Positions 11,429 through 26,400 of a stretch of 64,000 nucleotides of DNA are shown here, one piece after another. Location of the stretch: contig NC_088301.1 of NCBI RefSeq assembly GCF_032854445.1, positions 60,090,512 through 60,154,511 on the forward strand. Direction: 5' to 3'. The DNA is from Liolophura sinensis. Lineage: Eukaryota; Mollusca; Polyplacophora; Chitonida; Chitonidae. Every line of letters starts with the position of its first letter. The first letter of the stretch is position 1. Made by a program: the position numbers and the translations under genes. A model generated the notes under the pieces. The model did not search any database. It was given only the letters and a program-made list of their open reading frames with translations, and was not told where the DNA came from.

Positions 11429-14400
11429 GTAAAGTTTTGGTTTTTATTTCAAGGACTCACATATTCAAAGAAGCCATGATCTTGACAATAAATTTCGAAT
11501 GATTTTAATAATTGATGTTAAACCCAACATTTGTTTGGTGGTAATGCTGTTATTTATTTTGTGTAATCAGGTGTAGATCCTTTTCAGATAGCTTCGTTCA
11601 GAATTTGTAGTGTGTATGTTCGTTTTGTTTGTGTGTGCATTAACTTTTTTAACTGTTTACTATATATTAATTTTCAAGGTCCGAAGAAGCGTCGTAAGGG
11701 TATGTGAATTTCTGTTGATGTTTTATTTATATTTATGTAGGCCTTGCTATTTATCTTTATTGCATGTTAAATCACTTTCGTTCTTTTAGTGTATAGTTTG
11801 TAGTGATTTGCAAGTTGTTTGTAAATTGGTTTGTTTGCTGGCCAATATATCCTGTAGAAATTAGACTTTCTAGTCAAAGGGCAGTTTCAAAGTTTCATAT
11901 TTATATAGCTACATGTAAATGTAGAGGTAGGAGATATAGATAAAACAACACTTACCAGTATTCTAATATTAAGGATACTGTAATAAATTCACATTGAATT
12001 GAACAAAAGCCCTTTGTCATGGGGCTATTTCAAGAGCCCTACTGAAAGGAAGTCAAAGTGCAGTTAAAATTAGTTGATTATTATTGTGATTTCCACAGTT
12101 TTCATGTTCAGTTTGCATGAGTATTAAGTAATACAGGTGTTAAGTCATATTTTGTATTGAAGAGTCTAGCCAAATTCAGCAGTCAATGCAGTTGTCTAGT
12201 CAAAGTCTAACAGCAGCACATTTAGTTAATAATACCAGTATTTAATACAGTGTATATTGTTATGTGATTTATTTTTTAGCTAAGTACCAAAATGAAGACT
12301 TAGCTTAAAGTTAAATCTGATATTAAATGTTAAAACAGTTTTGAACAACCCGGTCCTTGAGTTTAGTAGCTTAGTATTAACAGAGCAGAATTTGAACTCC
12401 AAATAATCCATCCACAAAACAGATGTACTTGCTTGTGATCTGTTTTAGAACTTCATTACAAGTACGTGCACATGTAGTGGCACTCCAGTAAGACCACTGT
12501 GTCATGTTTCAGTGCTTCCACGATGAAAAAAAAAATGTGGATATAATGTACTGTTTCAACATATTTTGGCTTATTTTACCAGATTTTAGAGCAGATCATG
12601 TGTTTACATCTAGTCTTTCACAATTTGTTTACACCCTTCATCTCCATACAAGAATGTATGTACATATACATGTAGATCTTTTAGTTGTATTCTGCTTTGG
12701 TTTTCACATTTCTTTGAATTTCTCTCTGCATATCACAGTATTAAGCTTTTGCTTGGTCAAAATGATTTTGGCTCATATTATAAGACGCTCTGTACTGTTC
12801 TTTACTTTGAAAATATTTGACTAATAACCCAATATTTGGGTTATTAATTATTGCATAGAACAGATAACTTAGTTTCGCTTATAGGGGGAGTGTTTGTACA
12901 TCAGTTGGATACTATGTCATCGTGTGGAACATGTGGTGAATCTTTACGGAGCAGTCTGGTGTATTCATGTTATATCTCATACTACTGTGCTGCTTTATGG
13001 CTGGACTCAAGGGGTCAAAGTGTTTCATATTTTGAGCTCTTCAGAGTGATGACTGACAAATATTGAAGCCTTCCAATATGGTTTAAGATGTGAAGTGTGT
13101 TGCATTTCTTTTGTATCATTGTAAAACATTATAGAAGTGAAGAAACTACATCAATCATTTATGTGCCTGAAATTTTGATTTGCACCTGTGCTTACTTTTA
13201 GGTCATCATTTTTATGTTGATCTCTTGAAAACAAATGAATGAGCACACATTTTGACCCCTGGAACACCTGTAGCATATACATGTAAGGATACATATACAA
13301 TGTGGCTACCACTTGTTTTTACTACAAATGACTTTGGTATTTTCAGTTTAACATTAATTTCTTTCAGTACTTCACCTTCAACGGAGGATCCAGTGCCCTT
13401 GAAGCCTTTTTGGGGTTTTAGCATATAAATGGTAATATGGTAATTCTCATACATGTGCCATTTCCCATACCCTGCAGGTTGCGCAGACTCAGATTCTGAT
13501 GGTGAGACAGTGTCTTGTATGTCCCGTAGGGAGTCCGTGTTCTCCACTGCAATGTCTAACTGGTCACAACACAGCTTAAGTCAGTCTGCGCTCAGAGGTA
13601 TTACCTGGATGTTGTAGCAATCCAAGTGTGATTCCTAGTTTGCTAAGTGATGTTGTCAGCAGAGTGCACGAGGTGGTTTGGTCTGGTGGCTTTTATATCA
13701 TTGTATGCATGCAAACAGCTATCATCTGTGTGTACCACATATATGTATAGGTATTATCAGTAGGTGGCGGTACTGTTTAGGATTCACACAGCGAGTGGTG
13801 CAGAGCTCAGTTTTATAATTTGTCTTGTACAAAAAGAATGTTGCATGTCTATTATTTGTTGGTGATAATTGTTTTTGTGGTGAAAGGTATTTGCTGTATA
13901 AATGCATGATAATTTAGTCTGGTTTCAATGAGAGAAAAATAAATGTTATTTGAGATATATGCTGCAGCATGATAAAATATTTTGAATGGTACACCTGTCT
14001 GCATACTTGTCTCAAAGTTTTCACTATGACTGTGAAACATAAAGTAGTCATTGAAGGAATATCTATATGAAGAAAACTGTGTTTGACAAATGCTTGGTGT
14101 CATGCAGGCCATGGTTTCACTGTTCTCGGGGCCTTTTTTTTGTGCAGGCTGATGTTTGTTGAAGACCAGCGTCCATGTCTGTATGTCACATATGGGAAGG
14201 TTTATTAGCAATTTGCCAAAGGTTTTTGTGCACGACATGTGCTCAGGTTTCCTCCACTAATGAAACGGACCCATTATACAAGGGAAAACTTCTGGACCAA
14301 CATGTTAAACAATGATCAAATAGGAAACCAGCAACAAAGTCAAAATACATTGTACCTTGGTGTAAGTCATTAAGACTTTTTTCTTGTGTTTATAAATACA

Positions 14401-17400
14401 TTAAGTAATAATTTTAGTAATTGAATGAGTTTGATTTATGTATTCGTGTATTTTTTGGATTTGGGGTTTGTGCCGTACTCAAGAAAATTTCACTTACATG
14501 ATAGTGGCCAGCATTTTGATGGGGGAAAACTGGGCAGAGCAAGGACCACCCACAGGTTTCTGGCAGACCTTTCCATGTACGACGAAATTTGAGTTTGTCG
14601 CTGATATTGTCTTAAACTTGATGCAACATTTCTAGGACTGTACATTGTGTGTTTATGTGCAGAACTCTATTACTCAATCATTAGAAGCCTAATTTATTCA
14701 GGCTAAGTAGTAACATGAGGATTTAACTGGTGGGAGACTGATGTGTTCCAATAGAGAACATTGCTTCCCTGAAATCAATATTAACTGGATGGGGGTGATT
14801 GTACTGACATTGCAGTGAGATCGTCCCATATTGTCACTGTATTTCTACAAATTTAATAATATCAGGCTTTCAGTACAAGGCTTTGAAACATTTTTATTGT
14901 TATGGAAGGCCTAGAAACCAGTGTTTGTAATATACGTCTTGTTTTGCCTCATGGGTATCCACTTGCTAATGTCTGTTTACCTCAGTATTACATGTGGAAC
15001 AAATTTAACATGCACAGTGAGTATGTACTGTACATTTAAAGATAGAATAAAATAAAATAAAAAAAAAAAGGTCACCTGAATAAATTAGACGTATGAAAGC
15101 AGGATTAGAAGTGTCAAAAAAGATCAGACTGTGTAGATTACGTGTATGTGATAATCAGTGGCTTAAGCAGGCTTTATGTCAATGTCAACCTGTGCAAGAT
15201 GTCAATTTCCTGCTATTGCTTGTAAATCTTATTCCAAACTTAAGTGGGGTTTCTCTAGCTGGCATTTCTTCCACAGTGTGTTATTCTGAACAATTCATTG
15301 TTGTGTCTTTGACCTGAACTGAGGCCTTCACTGAGATTACAAAATATTTTGATTAATTGCTTCATTTCGCTTTCTCATCTAATACTGACAAGTGCTTCAA
15401 GCCTAAGGTAAGACATGCATAGGTTTTGTACACAGTCATTTTGGGAGCACCTTCCTTGTCAGACATATAAATATGTATCTTGACATCTAAATGCAGAGTG
15501 ACTGAACAGAATAATGCACATCATCTATGGTTAGCAATATTAGGATGTAATTGGGAAAATCTTAGTAATAAATCATATTCACACTGAATCAGTAGCCAAG
15601 CTGTTTGTTTATCTCAACAGCTTTCCTGCGCTGGAAAAACACTGCAATCATTGTAATGTAGCAATAAGCTGGACATCATGGTTACATGCCCCTGGTTATC
15701 TCCTCTCTAATCGGCCATGGTCTGTACATTATGTTAAGTTTTGATAGATCTGGAAGTTTAAATGTCTGAACTTGATTTGAAATATAGTGTTTACAAATTG
15801 GTTTCCGTAATAATTTACAATATTACACATACATAGTTTAAGACATATGTTTTATAAATCATTTGCTTTGAGATTTGTATGAGATTGATTTTAACTAAAA
15901 AAAGTTAGAATGGGTAATCTTATGCCCTTTAACAGTTACCGGTAGGTGTGGTTTGAGTTGTTTTCACGTCTTCTTTATAAGCAGGGTGATTATTATACTA
16001 TTTGTAATAAAAATAAAGTTTTGTTTGTTAATTGTTTTACAATGTGTTTCTTTCAAATTTGAATATATTGAATTTCTCTTTTCAAATTAATGCTTACTTA
16101 AAAAATATTTGTTGTGTAATATGAATATGTTTTTTTTTTACAGCTAAATGGTGTTAACAGCACTCTGTTTCAGGTGTTTACTCTCTCAAATCAGAGGACA
16201 GTTAGTTGCTCTACAAAGGAGATTTTATATCTTTTATGGAATGCAATGTCTTGTACATGTATTTCTTACTTTCGTACTATACTAACTTTTGATATTTGGT
16301 AACATTTGGTTATCCTTTCCAGACTTAAAATTGTTACACACACATATTTATAACTTGCAATTTTTGGTTGTTTTATTACAGAGGAAGATCCTGATATTCC
16401 TGACCTCAAAGACCTGATGAAAAAGAAAAAAAGAGTGTTTGAAGCTCCTAGGGCACAAAATTACTATCACTTAGAATATTATCTTCTTCCTGATGACATT
16501 GAACCTATTAAGACAGATGTTGTAACATATGGAATAGCAGCAAAAATATACATGGAGCGCCATGATCCTCGGGTGTTGAAAACCTGGCAGGATGGTGAAG
16601 TTACTTGGGTGGCTTGGACACACAGGTGAGACTTACCAGTTTGCCTCGTATGAACCATTTCATCTATTGTGTATTTTGTAGTGTAGCTTTAAGGTTTTGG
16701 AGAACATGTATGTAAAACTGCTAAACCACTAATTTTGGTGTAGATTTTGGAAAAAACTAGCGTCTTTTATCTCAGTTATTTTATTTTGGAGGTAAAGATA
16801 ATACTCTGGATGGGGCATCATCAGAGCTTTGACAGCATGTAATTTTATCTGTCAGTTATATAAAAGCTAGGGCAGTTAAAACTCGTATGTCTAAAGGCCA
16901 GTATACACTGAGTATACTGATGCGACCCGACTCGACTAAAAAATTGCATTAAGTTGCTGACAGATTTTCTTGTGCGTACCACTCCATGAACGAAAATCTT
17001 GTCCAGTTGGCTTTAAGTGGTGAGTGAACTGACTGTGGTAGTTATTTTGTAAAAAAAAATAGGGCCCAGTCGAGCATTTTGACTTTCTTTCCACTAGTGT
17101 ATCCACCCTCCTACGACTAACCTCGGTGGCAGTCTTCAACCTTCATCCAATCAGAAGTAGGTGTATAGTCATGCTGATCAAATGCAGTCATGTTTTTGGT
17201 ATGCAAAATGGTGGCACCCAAAATGGTGGCAACCATTGTGGTAACATGAACGACACAGGCAGAAGACAAGCTCATCGAGCTTTGGAGCAATGAGCCTTGT
17301 GAAAAAGCCCCTACTGTTCATGCAACAGTAGTCACAGCTGTACCCAGCAACTCCTGACTGGCTGTTTTCAGCGACGTCTTCGGCGAAGAATATTACTGAT

Positions 17401-20400
17401 TGCTGCAATAGCTGCAAAATATCGGATATCACTATTATCCGGAGAATCCATGCCTGGTGAAGAGATGTGTGTATAGTCAAAAAATGTTTGTTTACTGGTA
17501 AACCGAAGCTGTTGAAAAAAATTGGAACAACTGCAACACTATCGGGAAATTACATTCGGACCTTCGTAGCAAAGGACAATGGGCACATCACTCGCTAGTT
17601 TATACATCCCTGTTACCGAGCGTGTACCTCCCAAAGATTAGACATGGCTTAGACTACAGTTGAGATAAAATTTTTGTTTACGGTTTCCTTCAAAGATTTC
17701 AAAATTGATGTCATTTCATGTCATTTGTCTAGAATATGATTTCTTGTGTACATGCTTGAATACATTTCTCGTCAAAACCTATATATGTATGTCTTTTTGG
17801 TAGGACATGTATTACAGCCCCACTGTAAGCCTGAACCTAAACTGCCATAACATAATTGAAAGTTTTTGAGTAAGGCATGAAACAATAATCATATCAAGAA
17901 TTGACAGTATGAACCTACAAATTTGTCTGTTTGTTTGCTTCTGTGAAGTATGTAGTTAATGGTTGCAACATTCTATTCAGTTATCATATGTATATGTTCA
18001 TATATTCTGAGTTAGAAATATTAATAGTTCTTCTTTTTCACATGCAAAATACTTGCTTTGATTAGAGCTTTAACAAACTAAATTTTGTCAAGGATAAAAT
18101 TCTGGAGGAAAAGAATTACTGATGACTAGTTTGTTTGAAGTTGATGTATTTTGTATCTTAAAAATATTCATCTAAAGCTTTTCATGTTTAAGTCAAGTTA
18201 GCTGTTACAGTATTAAAGTACGCTTGCAAGTTTTAGTAGAACTAGTGAGCAAACAATGCCCTGCCTCATCTAAGAGCAACTTTGCTTATTGAGCAAACAT
18301 TTCAACCCAGTTAATGTGTGTTAGGGTTAGGGACTTTAGCCATGAATCTGGTTAATTGATAGACGTGGAAGAGGTTGCAGTAGAAAGTGTTGATGTGCAT
18401 TACATGTACACATGCTTGGTGATGCAGGGAATTGCCCAGCAAATACTTGCATTGGGTCTCGTGTGTACAAATGGAGAAAGCTGACTTTTTTACCTTCCAG
18501 CTATGATTCCAGTCCTGTTGAAATAAGCCTTTTGTTTGTGGGATCAATTTATGTGGGTTACCCATTAGACAGGCACATATCAATAATCCCATCTAATCGT
18601 CAATATCAGAAGGGACAATGGCTGCATTATGCCAGCTATTATTTCAGCAGCAACTTTCTTTATTATACCTGGTCATGCCTTTTTTGATCATCGTGCTATA
18701 ATTGTAGCAATTGTCAATGTCCTGTTTTTCAGCCACTCAGTCACTGTTACAAAAGATGTTCTCCTACAGCTGTTCAGCCACAAGTTAGAGCTACGCATAT
18801 GGGATTCTAAGGACAAATGTTCAACACGGGCACGCTTTGATCGCCCCAAGGCCTTTCGTATTCCTCAACCCAGGCCAGGTAAAATACATTATAGCACAGC
18901 TTTGCAAAAATGTTCATGTTACATGCATGTAGAAGAAGTTTCATTGAAACATTTATTTAATGGTATGGATGGTTTGCAGTGGCAATCTTTGAGGTAAGTT
19001 TGTGTATTGCCCACAGGGCGTCTGTTGTTAGAGTTGTCATAAGCTGGGCAGAGGCCCTTGGCTGGTAAGGCCATAAAATGGGCAATATACACAAACTTAT
19101 CTCAATGATGGCTGCTATGGCAAACCATCTATAGGTGTATGTTTTTTGAAATCAGTGGAAGTAAAGCCAGATGATTTAGAAACTGAAAATGGTAATGAAT
19201 TTTATGGGTAGTGTATAAGGTCATTGTATGATTTTTCATCCATGATCGCAAAAGCCATATACATGTATAGCAAAGTCTGTGAAAGATCAATGAATTTCAT
19301 TTATTCTTTTTATTTGGTTGGTGTTGTACGCCGTTGAAGAATATTTCACTTATATCATGATGATCAGCGTTATGGTGGGAGGAAACCAGGCAGAGCCCTG
19401 GAGAAACCCATGACCATCCACAGGTTGCTTGCAGACGTTTCCATGTTTTGACCGCAGAGGAAGCCAGCATGAACTGGACTTGAACTCACAGCGATCGCAT
19501 TGGTGAGAGGCTCCTGGGTCATTACGCTGCGCTAGCACACTAACCAACTGAGCCACAGAGGCTCCCTCAATGGATTTATAGTAAACTTGCAAGCTCTTAA
19601 GCTACTGTAGTACATTTATATTACTTGGACAAAAATCCTTTCCTGTCACCTAAAGTTTCACATTTGGTAGATCAAGTGTGCTGTGTGTATGATAAATAGT
19701 GTGTTAAGAATATATTTCATCATATGTCTTCACAAGTCAAGTTTATTAAATTTTACAGTTATAATTGTCTTGTAAGTAAACATGGACCATGTGCAAAATC
19801 ATAGTAGTGTCTAATTCCACTTAACTTGAGACTAAGGGCCTTTTTTTCATCGTGTTGAATAAAATCTCCACATCAGATATATGAGTATTTGCTGTCAAAG
19901 CACAACTCAGATACATACTTTAAATTAATGCCTTTGGAACACTTTGTGTCCATCGTTCCAGGTCCATTAAAAACTGTTGACGACTGCTTCTCTTTATATG
20001 AGTCTCACCCAGATTCTTACTTTATACACGGTCACTGTAAGTTCAAGTTCAGCTCATGCTGGCTTCCTCTCCGCCCATAAGTGGGAAGGTCTACCAGCAA
20101 CCTGCAGATGGTCGTGGGTTTCCCCTGGGCTCTGCCCAGTTTCCTCCCACCATAATGCTGCCCGCCATCGTATAAGTGAAATATTCTTGAGTACGGCGTA
20201 AAACACCAATCAAGTAAATAAATAAATTTATACCTTATACACGATCTTCTGGTGTGTGTTGAACGAAATTGAACTCGTGATTATTGACCCTGAACTTTCA
20301 TCATGGTTGAGAATTGGTGTATGAATACCTGCTTTAAAGCTTAGATGTTCAAGCATTTTACGTACAAAAAAAATGCGATCTTATGTTATACCCTGTTTTT

Positions 20401-23400
20401 CTATTGCAGGAGAAGATCCAGAAGAGTTAGGTGGGGTTAAATCTCAGGTAGTGAAACAGTCACGCAGTTTTGTGAACATGCAACCTAGGAAGTCTTGCTC
20501 TGTTCGTCCTCTCCCTTCTCAAATCTCTATTCCAAAGCATGGGAGTAGCAGATCAAGTCGGCAAAAAGGTAAGTAATAGAATATTTCTCCTTTTCTCTCT
20601 CCCTTCAAGTGGTATGCAGGACATGTTTTTTTATTTGGGGGGGGGGGGGGATGGCATTTGGCCAATGCAGTAAGACAGAACAATAAGATTTAAGCTTATA
20701 CAGACTTATGTTCTGATAATATCATGTACCCTGTTCATTTGTGTAAGTGTCTTGGAAGGCTTGTAACAATGTTTTGCTTGCAGAGGAGCATTATGAGGCC
20801 TCCACAGATGTATCTCCTGTTGATAAGAAAGTGATTCCACAAGGAGAAGTAGAAGCCCCCAAACCAACTGGTGATGATAAAACGCCCAATACTCTTGTTA
20901 TTGTCCAGAAGGAAACTAATGATGGAGCTGATACAGATGAAAGGTAAAGTAGATATGACGTTTACAAAACAAACTGTATTGCCATTTTGTGATACCCCAT
21001 AAACAGGTAATGTTGGGCTGGGTTTATTGCCTGGCTTTAGCGTGACAATTCATCCATCAGATTCTCTTCAGACACTTTGTTTGATTGTTTGAGTCCGGTT
21101 CACACAGCTTTGTAGTTTCATGTTTTCTTGTCATGAGGGTTGTTCAGGCTATAAGCCCATTAGGCTACATTTTTTTCAAGCACTCTATTTATGGTGAAAT
21201 TGTATGAAATTGTATGAAGAAGGGACCTGGGCATTATACCTCTGTTTCATGCATCACCTCATAAGTAATTTCAGTGTGTTGCTTACCATGAAACTTTGTT
21301 TCGAGTTGTATTTTTTCAGATTCTTCAGTATCTGTAATTGGGCATGTCTGATTGACAAATTTCCTATCCAAATTTACTGTTGTTGGTATAAAATCAGGGT
21401 CTGACATGACAAACTGGTGTCATTTAACTTAGACAAGGCAGAGAGTGCCTGCCCAATGTGGAAAGTCAAAGTGCAAATTGTACGTATAATTTCCTGCTCT
21501 CGTCTCGCATTTGAGGAAAGTGATGTGTATTGTGAATCTGACTGGGAAGCTTAAACTTAAGCTTACATGTATGTTGCCTGCTCACTGAAGCATGAGCTTG
21601 TTCATGTGTTTTGTCAGCTGTCTCTATGCTTCTCCCCACTTCTCTCCAGTGTTACACAATTAATAAGAGCCAACACTGGACACAGTTTATAATTTGTGCT
21701 AAAAACTATCCACAGATAGTTGTTTGACGCTTGTTTGATCTATTTATTCATGGAGTGCTTGCATCTCCATGCTGTATGGGTAAGGTAGTTTGGTTAGCCA
21801 ATCATTTTCAGTGTGAAGCTGAACTGCCTGCTCTCCCATGAATTTGAGACTTGTAATTGGACAGCATTGTATGTGGCTTTACAGTGACATTCAGGGACAG
21901 GCACTGTATGTATCTTCATACAAGTATACATTGCATATACTCTGGCATCAGACTGGGTTCTGATGTTCATATCATTAAAACATTAATGGAAGGCATTTAT
22001 CTATATTTTATCAGTCCCAGAACATTTAGTCGCCTAGGTAGGCTAGCAGGACTGGAATCACCAACTAAGAACTTGAATGGTGCTGAGCAGCGGTCAGCAA
22101 GGTCCAGCAGAACTCAAAGGAACACTGGGTCTTCTAAGGAATTCTATGGTAAAAAGTCACCAGGAAGTGGTAGACCCACGCCATCACATCTGAGATCTAA
22201 GTCACCTTTGGACTCTGATTGTAAGTAGCTCATTTGGGAACATCCCAACAATTATTCAGGGACATCAAAGTGAAGGTTGAAGTATATGTTTAAACCCAAA
22301 GTGAATGCTCAATTAACAATTAACTTTGGTCATCATTAATGTGTGTGAAGTGCTGTTCTCATAAAGGATAATCATATCGTACTAAGTCGGGGCATCATTC
22401 ATTCATTAAAAGGTGCCTCTTATACAGTGCTGTTTACCTCTATAATTTGGGCAAGTCATCAGTTCTTTAGATGGCAATGCTGAAATAGTGATATGCATTT
22501 GTGTGTAAAGCACATGCTTCTCTCACAGATGTAGTGTATAACAAGTATCACATATCCAAAGTCATAGACAGTGCATTTAGGAAAGAGTGAGACATGATAT
22601 ATGAGACGTGATATATGTGAGGTACACCTGTAGGAGGTGCAGGTTCTGTGTTGGATTGGGAATTTCTTCTTGTTTACTCCCCATATTTCGTTCCCTGAAG
22701 ACAATTCTTTATTTACATATGTATTTGATTGGTGGTAATGACTTGATTAAGAATTTGCCCCTATATAGTGACAGTTGGGTGGTAGAATTTAACCATTAAC
22801 CTTCATTTACAAACCTGACAAACCTCCTGACTTAGGGCTGCAGCCAAAACCAGGAGATAGCGCTGGACTTGAGCACATAATCTTTTGGAAATGGTCCTGA
22901 TGGTAGGGTACATGTTACAGCAAGTTCATGTATTAACCATCTGAGCCAGAAGTCCACTTGTCTTCCACCAATGTTGAGACCAAGTTGGTTAGTAACTTGA
23001 CCAAGGTTGGTGGTTTAACACAGTAATATTCCTTCCATCTGCAAAACATACTGCAAGAGTATAAGTGAAAATTCTTGAGTATCATGTATGGCAGTAAGGA
23101 ATAATCAATCAGGGATTAAATAAATCAGCTCCATATGTATAAGGTTCTGTAGCAAGTCATTATTTGTTATCTCATCAGATTTTCCAGATTCAGCTGACAA
23201 ACCACACTCTGAGCTGAAAGCAAACAGTAAATCTCCAGTTGTATGCAGAAAATCAAAGACAGACACAATTTCTGTGGCAGAGGTGGAAAGAATAAAGAAA
23301 TTTGGAATATGTAGTGTCCCTGTCAGAATGGCTATATTGTTTGCAGGTAATGACATGTTTTAGTAGATGTTGTGGAAAATATATTATGAATGTAAATCAT

Positions 23401-26400
23401 AGCCTTGTATTATAAATACATAGATTTCAATTGATTGAATCGCTAAAGTCACTTAAGTGTTATTCATTTTAGAGAGATTAAGAATTTTACACAGAAATAA
23501 CAATGTACATAATATTTACAACTAATGTCATATGACTAGTCTATTACCACTGATGATTTTATTTATCATTCGTTCCTTCACTTTATTTCATCTAAGCTTT
23601 AGAGTGTAAAAATGCACTTTCAGAAGCACATAAGCAAAATGTGTCATCAGGAGTAAAGGTGGAGTTAATTATTGTTGTTGGTGGGCGATGTGGTCGAACC
23701 CATCCTTAACTGACAAAGGTGGAGTTAATTACTGTTGTTGGTAGATGATGTGGTCGAACCCATCCTTAACTGACAAAGGTGGAGGTAATTTCTATTGTTG
23801 GTAGGTGATGTGGTCGAACCCATCCTTAATTGACAAAGGTGGAGGTAATTTCTGTTGTTGGTAGATGATGTGGTCCAACCCATCCTTAACTGACAAAGGT
23901 GGAGTTAATTATTGTTGTTGGTGGGTGATGTGGTCAAACCCATCCTTAATTGACAAAGGTGGAGGTAATTTCTGTTGTTGGTAGATGATGTGGTCCAACC
24001 CATCCTTAACTGACAAAGGTGGAGTTAATTATTGTTGTTGGTGGGTGATGTGGTCAAACCCAACCTTACTTGACAAAGGTGGAGTTAATTACTGTTGTTG
24101 GTAGGTGATGTGGTCAAACCCAACCCTACTTGACAGAGGTGGAGTTAATTACTGTTGTTGGTAGATGATGTGGTCGAACCCCTCCTTAATTGACAAAGGT
24201 GGAGGTAATTTCTGTTGTTGGTAGGTGATGTGGTCAAACCCATCCTTAATTGACAAAGGTGCAGTTAATTACTGTTGTTGGTAGGTGATGTGGTCGAACC
24301 CATCCTTAATTGACAAAGGTGGAGGTAATTTCTGTTGTTGGTAGGTGATGTGGCCCAACCCATCCTTAACTGACAAAGGTAGAGTTAATTACTGTTGTTG
24401 GTGGGTGATGTGGTCCAACCCATCCTTAACTGACAAAGGTGGAGGTAATTTCTGTTGTTGGTAGGTGATGTGGCCCAACCCATCCTTAACTGACAAAGGT
24501 GGATTTAATTATTGTTGTTGGTAGGTGATGTGGTCGAACCCATCCGTAATTGACAAAGGTAGAGTTAATTACTGTTGTTGGTAGGCGATGTGGTCAAACC
24601 CGGCCTTACTTGACAAAGATGGAGTTAATTACTGTTGTTGGTAGGTGATGTGGTCGAACCCATCCTTAATTGACAAAGGTGGAGGTAATTTCTGTTGTTG
24701 GTAGGTGATGTGGCCCAACCCATCCTTAACAGACAAAGGTGGAGTTAATTACTGTTGTTGGTGGGTGATGTGGTCCAACCCATCCTTAACTGACAAAGGT
24801 GGATTTAATTATTGTTGTTGGTGGGTGATGTGGTCAAACCCAGCCTTACTTGACAAAGGTGGAGTTAATTACTGTTGTTGGTAGGTGATGTGGTCCAACC
24901 TTTCCTTAATTGACAAAGGTGGAGTTAATTACTGTTGTTGGTAGGTGATGTGGTCGAACCCATCCTTAATTGACAAAGGTGGAGGAAATTACTGTTGTTT
25001 ATAGGCAATGTGGTCCAACCCATCCTTAACTGACAAAGGTGGAGTTAATTACTGTTGTTGGTGGGTGATGTGGTCGAACCCATCCTTAACTGACAAAGGT
25101 GGATTTAATTATTGTTGTTGGTGGGTGATGTGGTCAAACCCAACCTTAATTGACAAAGATGGAGTTAATTACTGTTGTTGGTAGGCGATGTGGTCGAACC
25201 CATCCTTAATTGACAAAGGTGGAGTTAATTACTGTTGTTGGTAGATGATGTGGTCCAACCCATCCTTAATTGACAAAGGTGGAGTTAATTAATGTTGTTT
25301 ATAGGCAATGTGGTCCAACCCATCCTTAAATGACAAAGGTGGAGTTAATTACTGTTGTTGGTAGGCAATGTGGTCCAACCCCTTCCTTAATTGACAAAGG
25401 TGGAGTTAATTACTGTTGGTGGTAGATGATGTGGTTGAACCCATCCTTAATTGACAAAGGTGGAGGTAATTACTGTTGTTGGTAGATGATGTGGTCCAAC
25501 CCATCCTTAATTGACAAAGGTGGAGGTAATTTCTGTTGTTGGTAGATGATGTGGTCGAACCCATCCTTAATTGACAAAGGTGGAGGTAATTACTGTTGTT
25601 TGTAGATGATGTGGTCCAACCCATCCTTAATTGACAAAGGTGGAGGTAATTTCTGTTGTTGGTAGGTGATGTGGTTGAACCCATCCTTAATTGACAAAGG
25701 TGGAGTTAATTACTGTTGTTGGTAGATGATGTGGCCCAACCCATCCTTAATTGACAAAGGTGAAGGTAATTTCTGTTGTTGGTAGGCGATGTGGTCCAAC
25801 CCAGCCTTAATTGACAAAGGTAGAGTTAATTACCGTTGTTGGTAGGGGATGTGGTCAAACCCATCCTTAATTGACAAGGCACTGTGTTAATCCCATCATA
25901 TAGGTCCCAGGAGTCTAACATGTCGTCTGGATAGTCCGGTGACTGGAGTGGAAGACGCCTTTGTGAGTGTTGCCATTGATGGGCCTCTGATGTCGGAGAT
26001 GCAGAAGAAGGAGCTTAACCCACTCATCTTCAAAATACATGCTGCCACTGATATGCCAGAAACACCGTTGGGCTATAATGATCTCAAGGAAAGGTGAGCT
26101 CCAAGGCATTGTTGTACATGCACCTGATGACAGTGGTTTATTGTCAATTGACATGTACGATAATAGTTAAAGAAGGTGGTTAAGTGGAAAATCTTTCTGA
26201 ACTTGAACTTGTTCATACAATAAACCTGCTCTAGTTTGCTGCCTTCCTCTCTGGCCGTACGTGTTAAGGTCTGCCAGCAAGCTGCGAATGGTTGAGGGTT
26301 TCCCCGGGCTCTGCTCGATTTCCTCCCACTATAATGCGGGCATATAATGAGGATGGCATAAAACACAAATCAAATAAATAAATAAATTATTTTGCTGCCT

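Larger units (their letters stand above)
13598..16381. other. CFAP92 intron 3
   Basis: Apart from the two SINE fragments nothing else is recognised. A strong acceptor near 16142 ('tttttttttacag') opens a frame that stops after four codons in the required phase, so I do not call an exon there. Confidence 0.5.

Noticed and set aside
23655-25877. CRISPR-like regular array
   Set aside because: There are no unique spacers: whole 60-bp units repeat end to end with small variation. This is a eukaryotic minisatellite.
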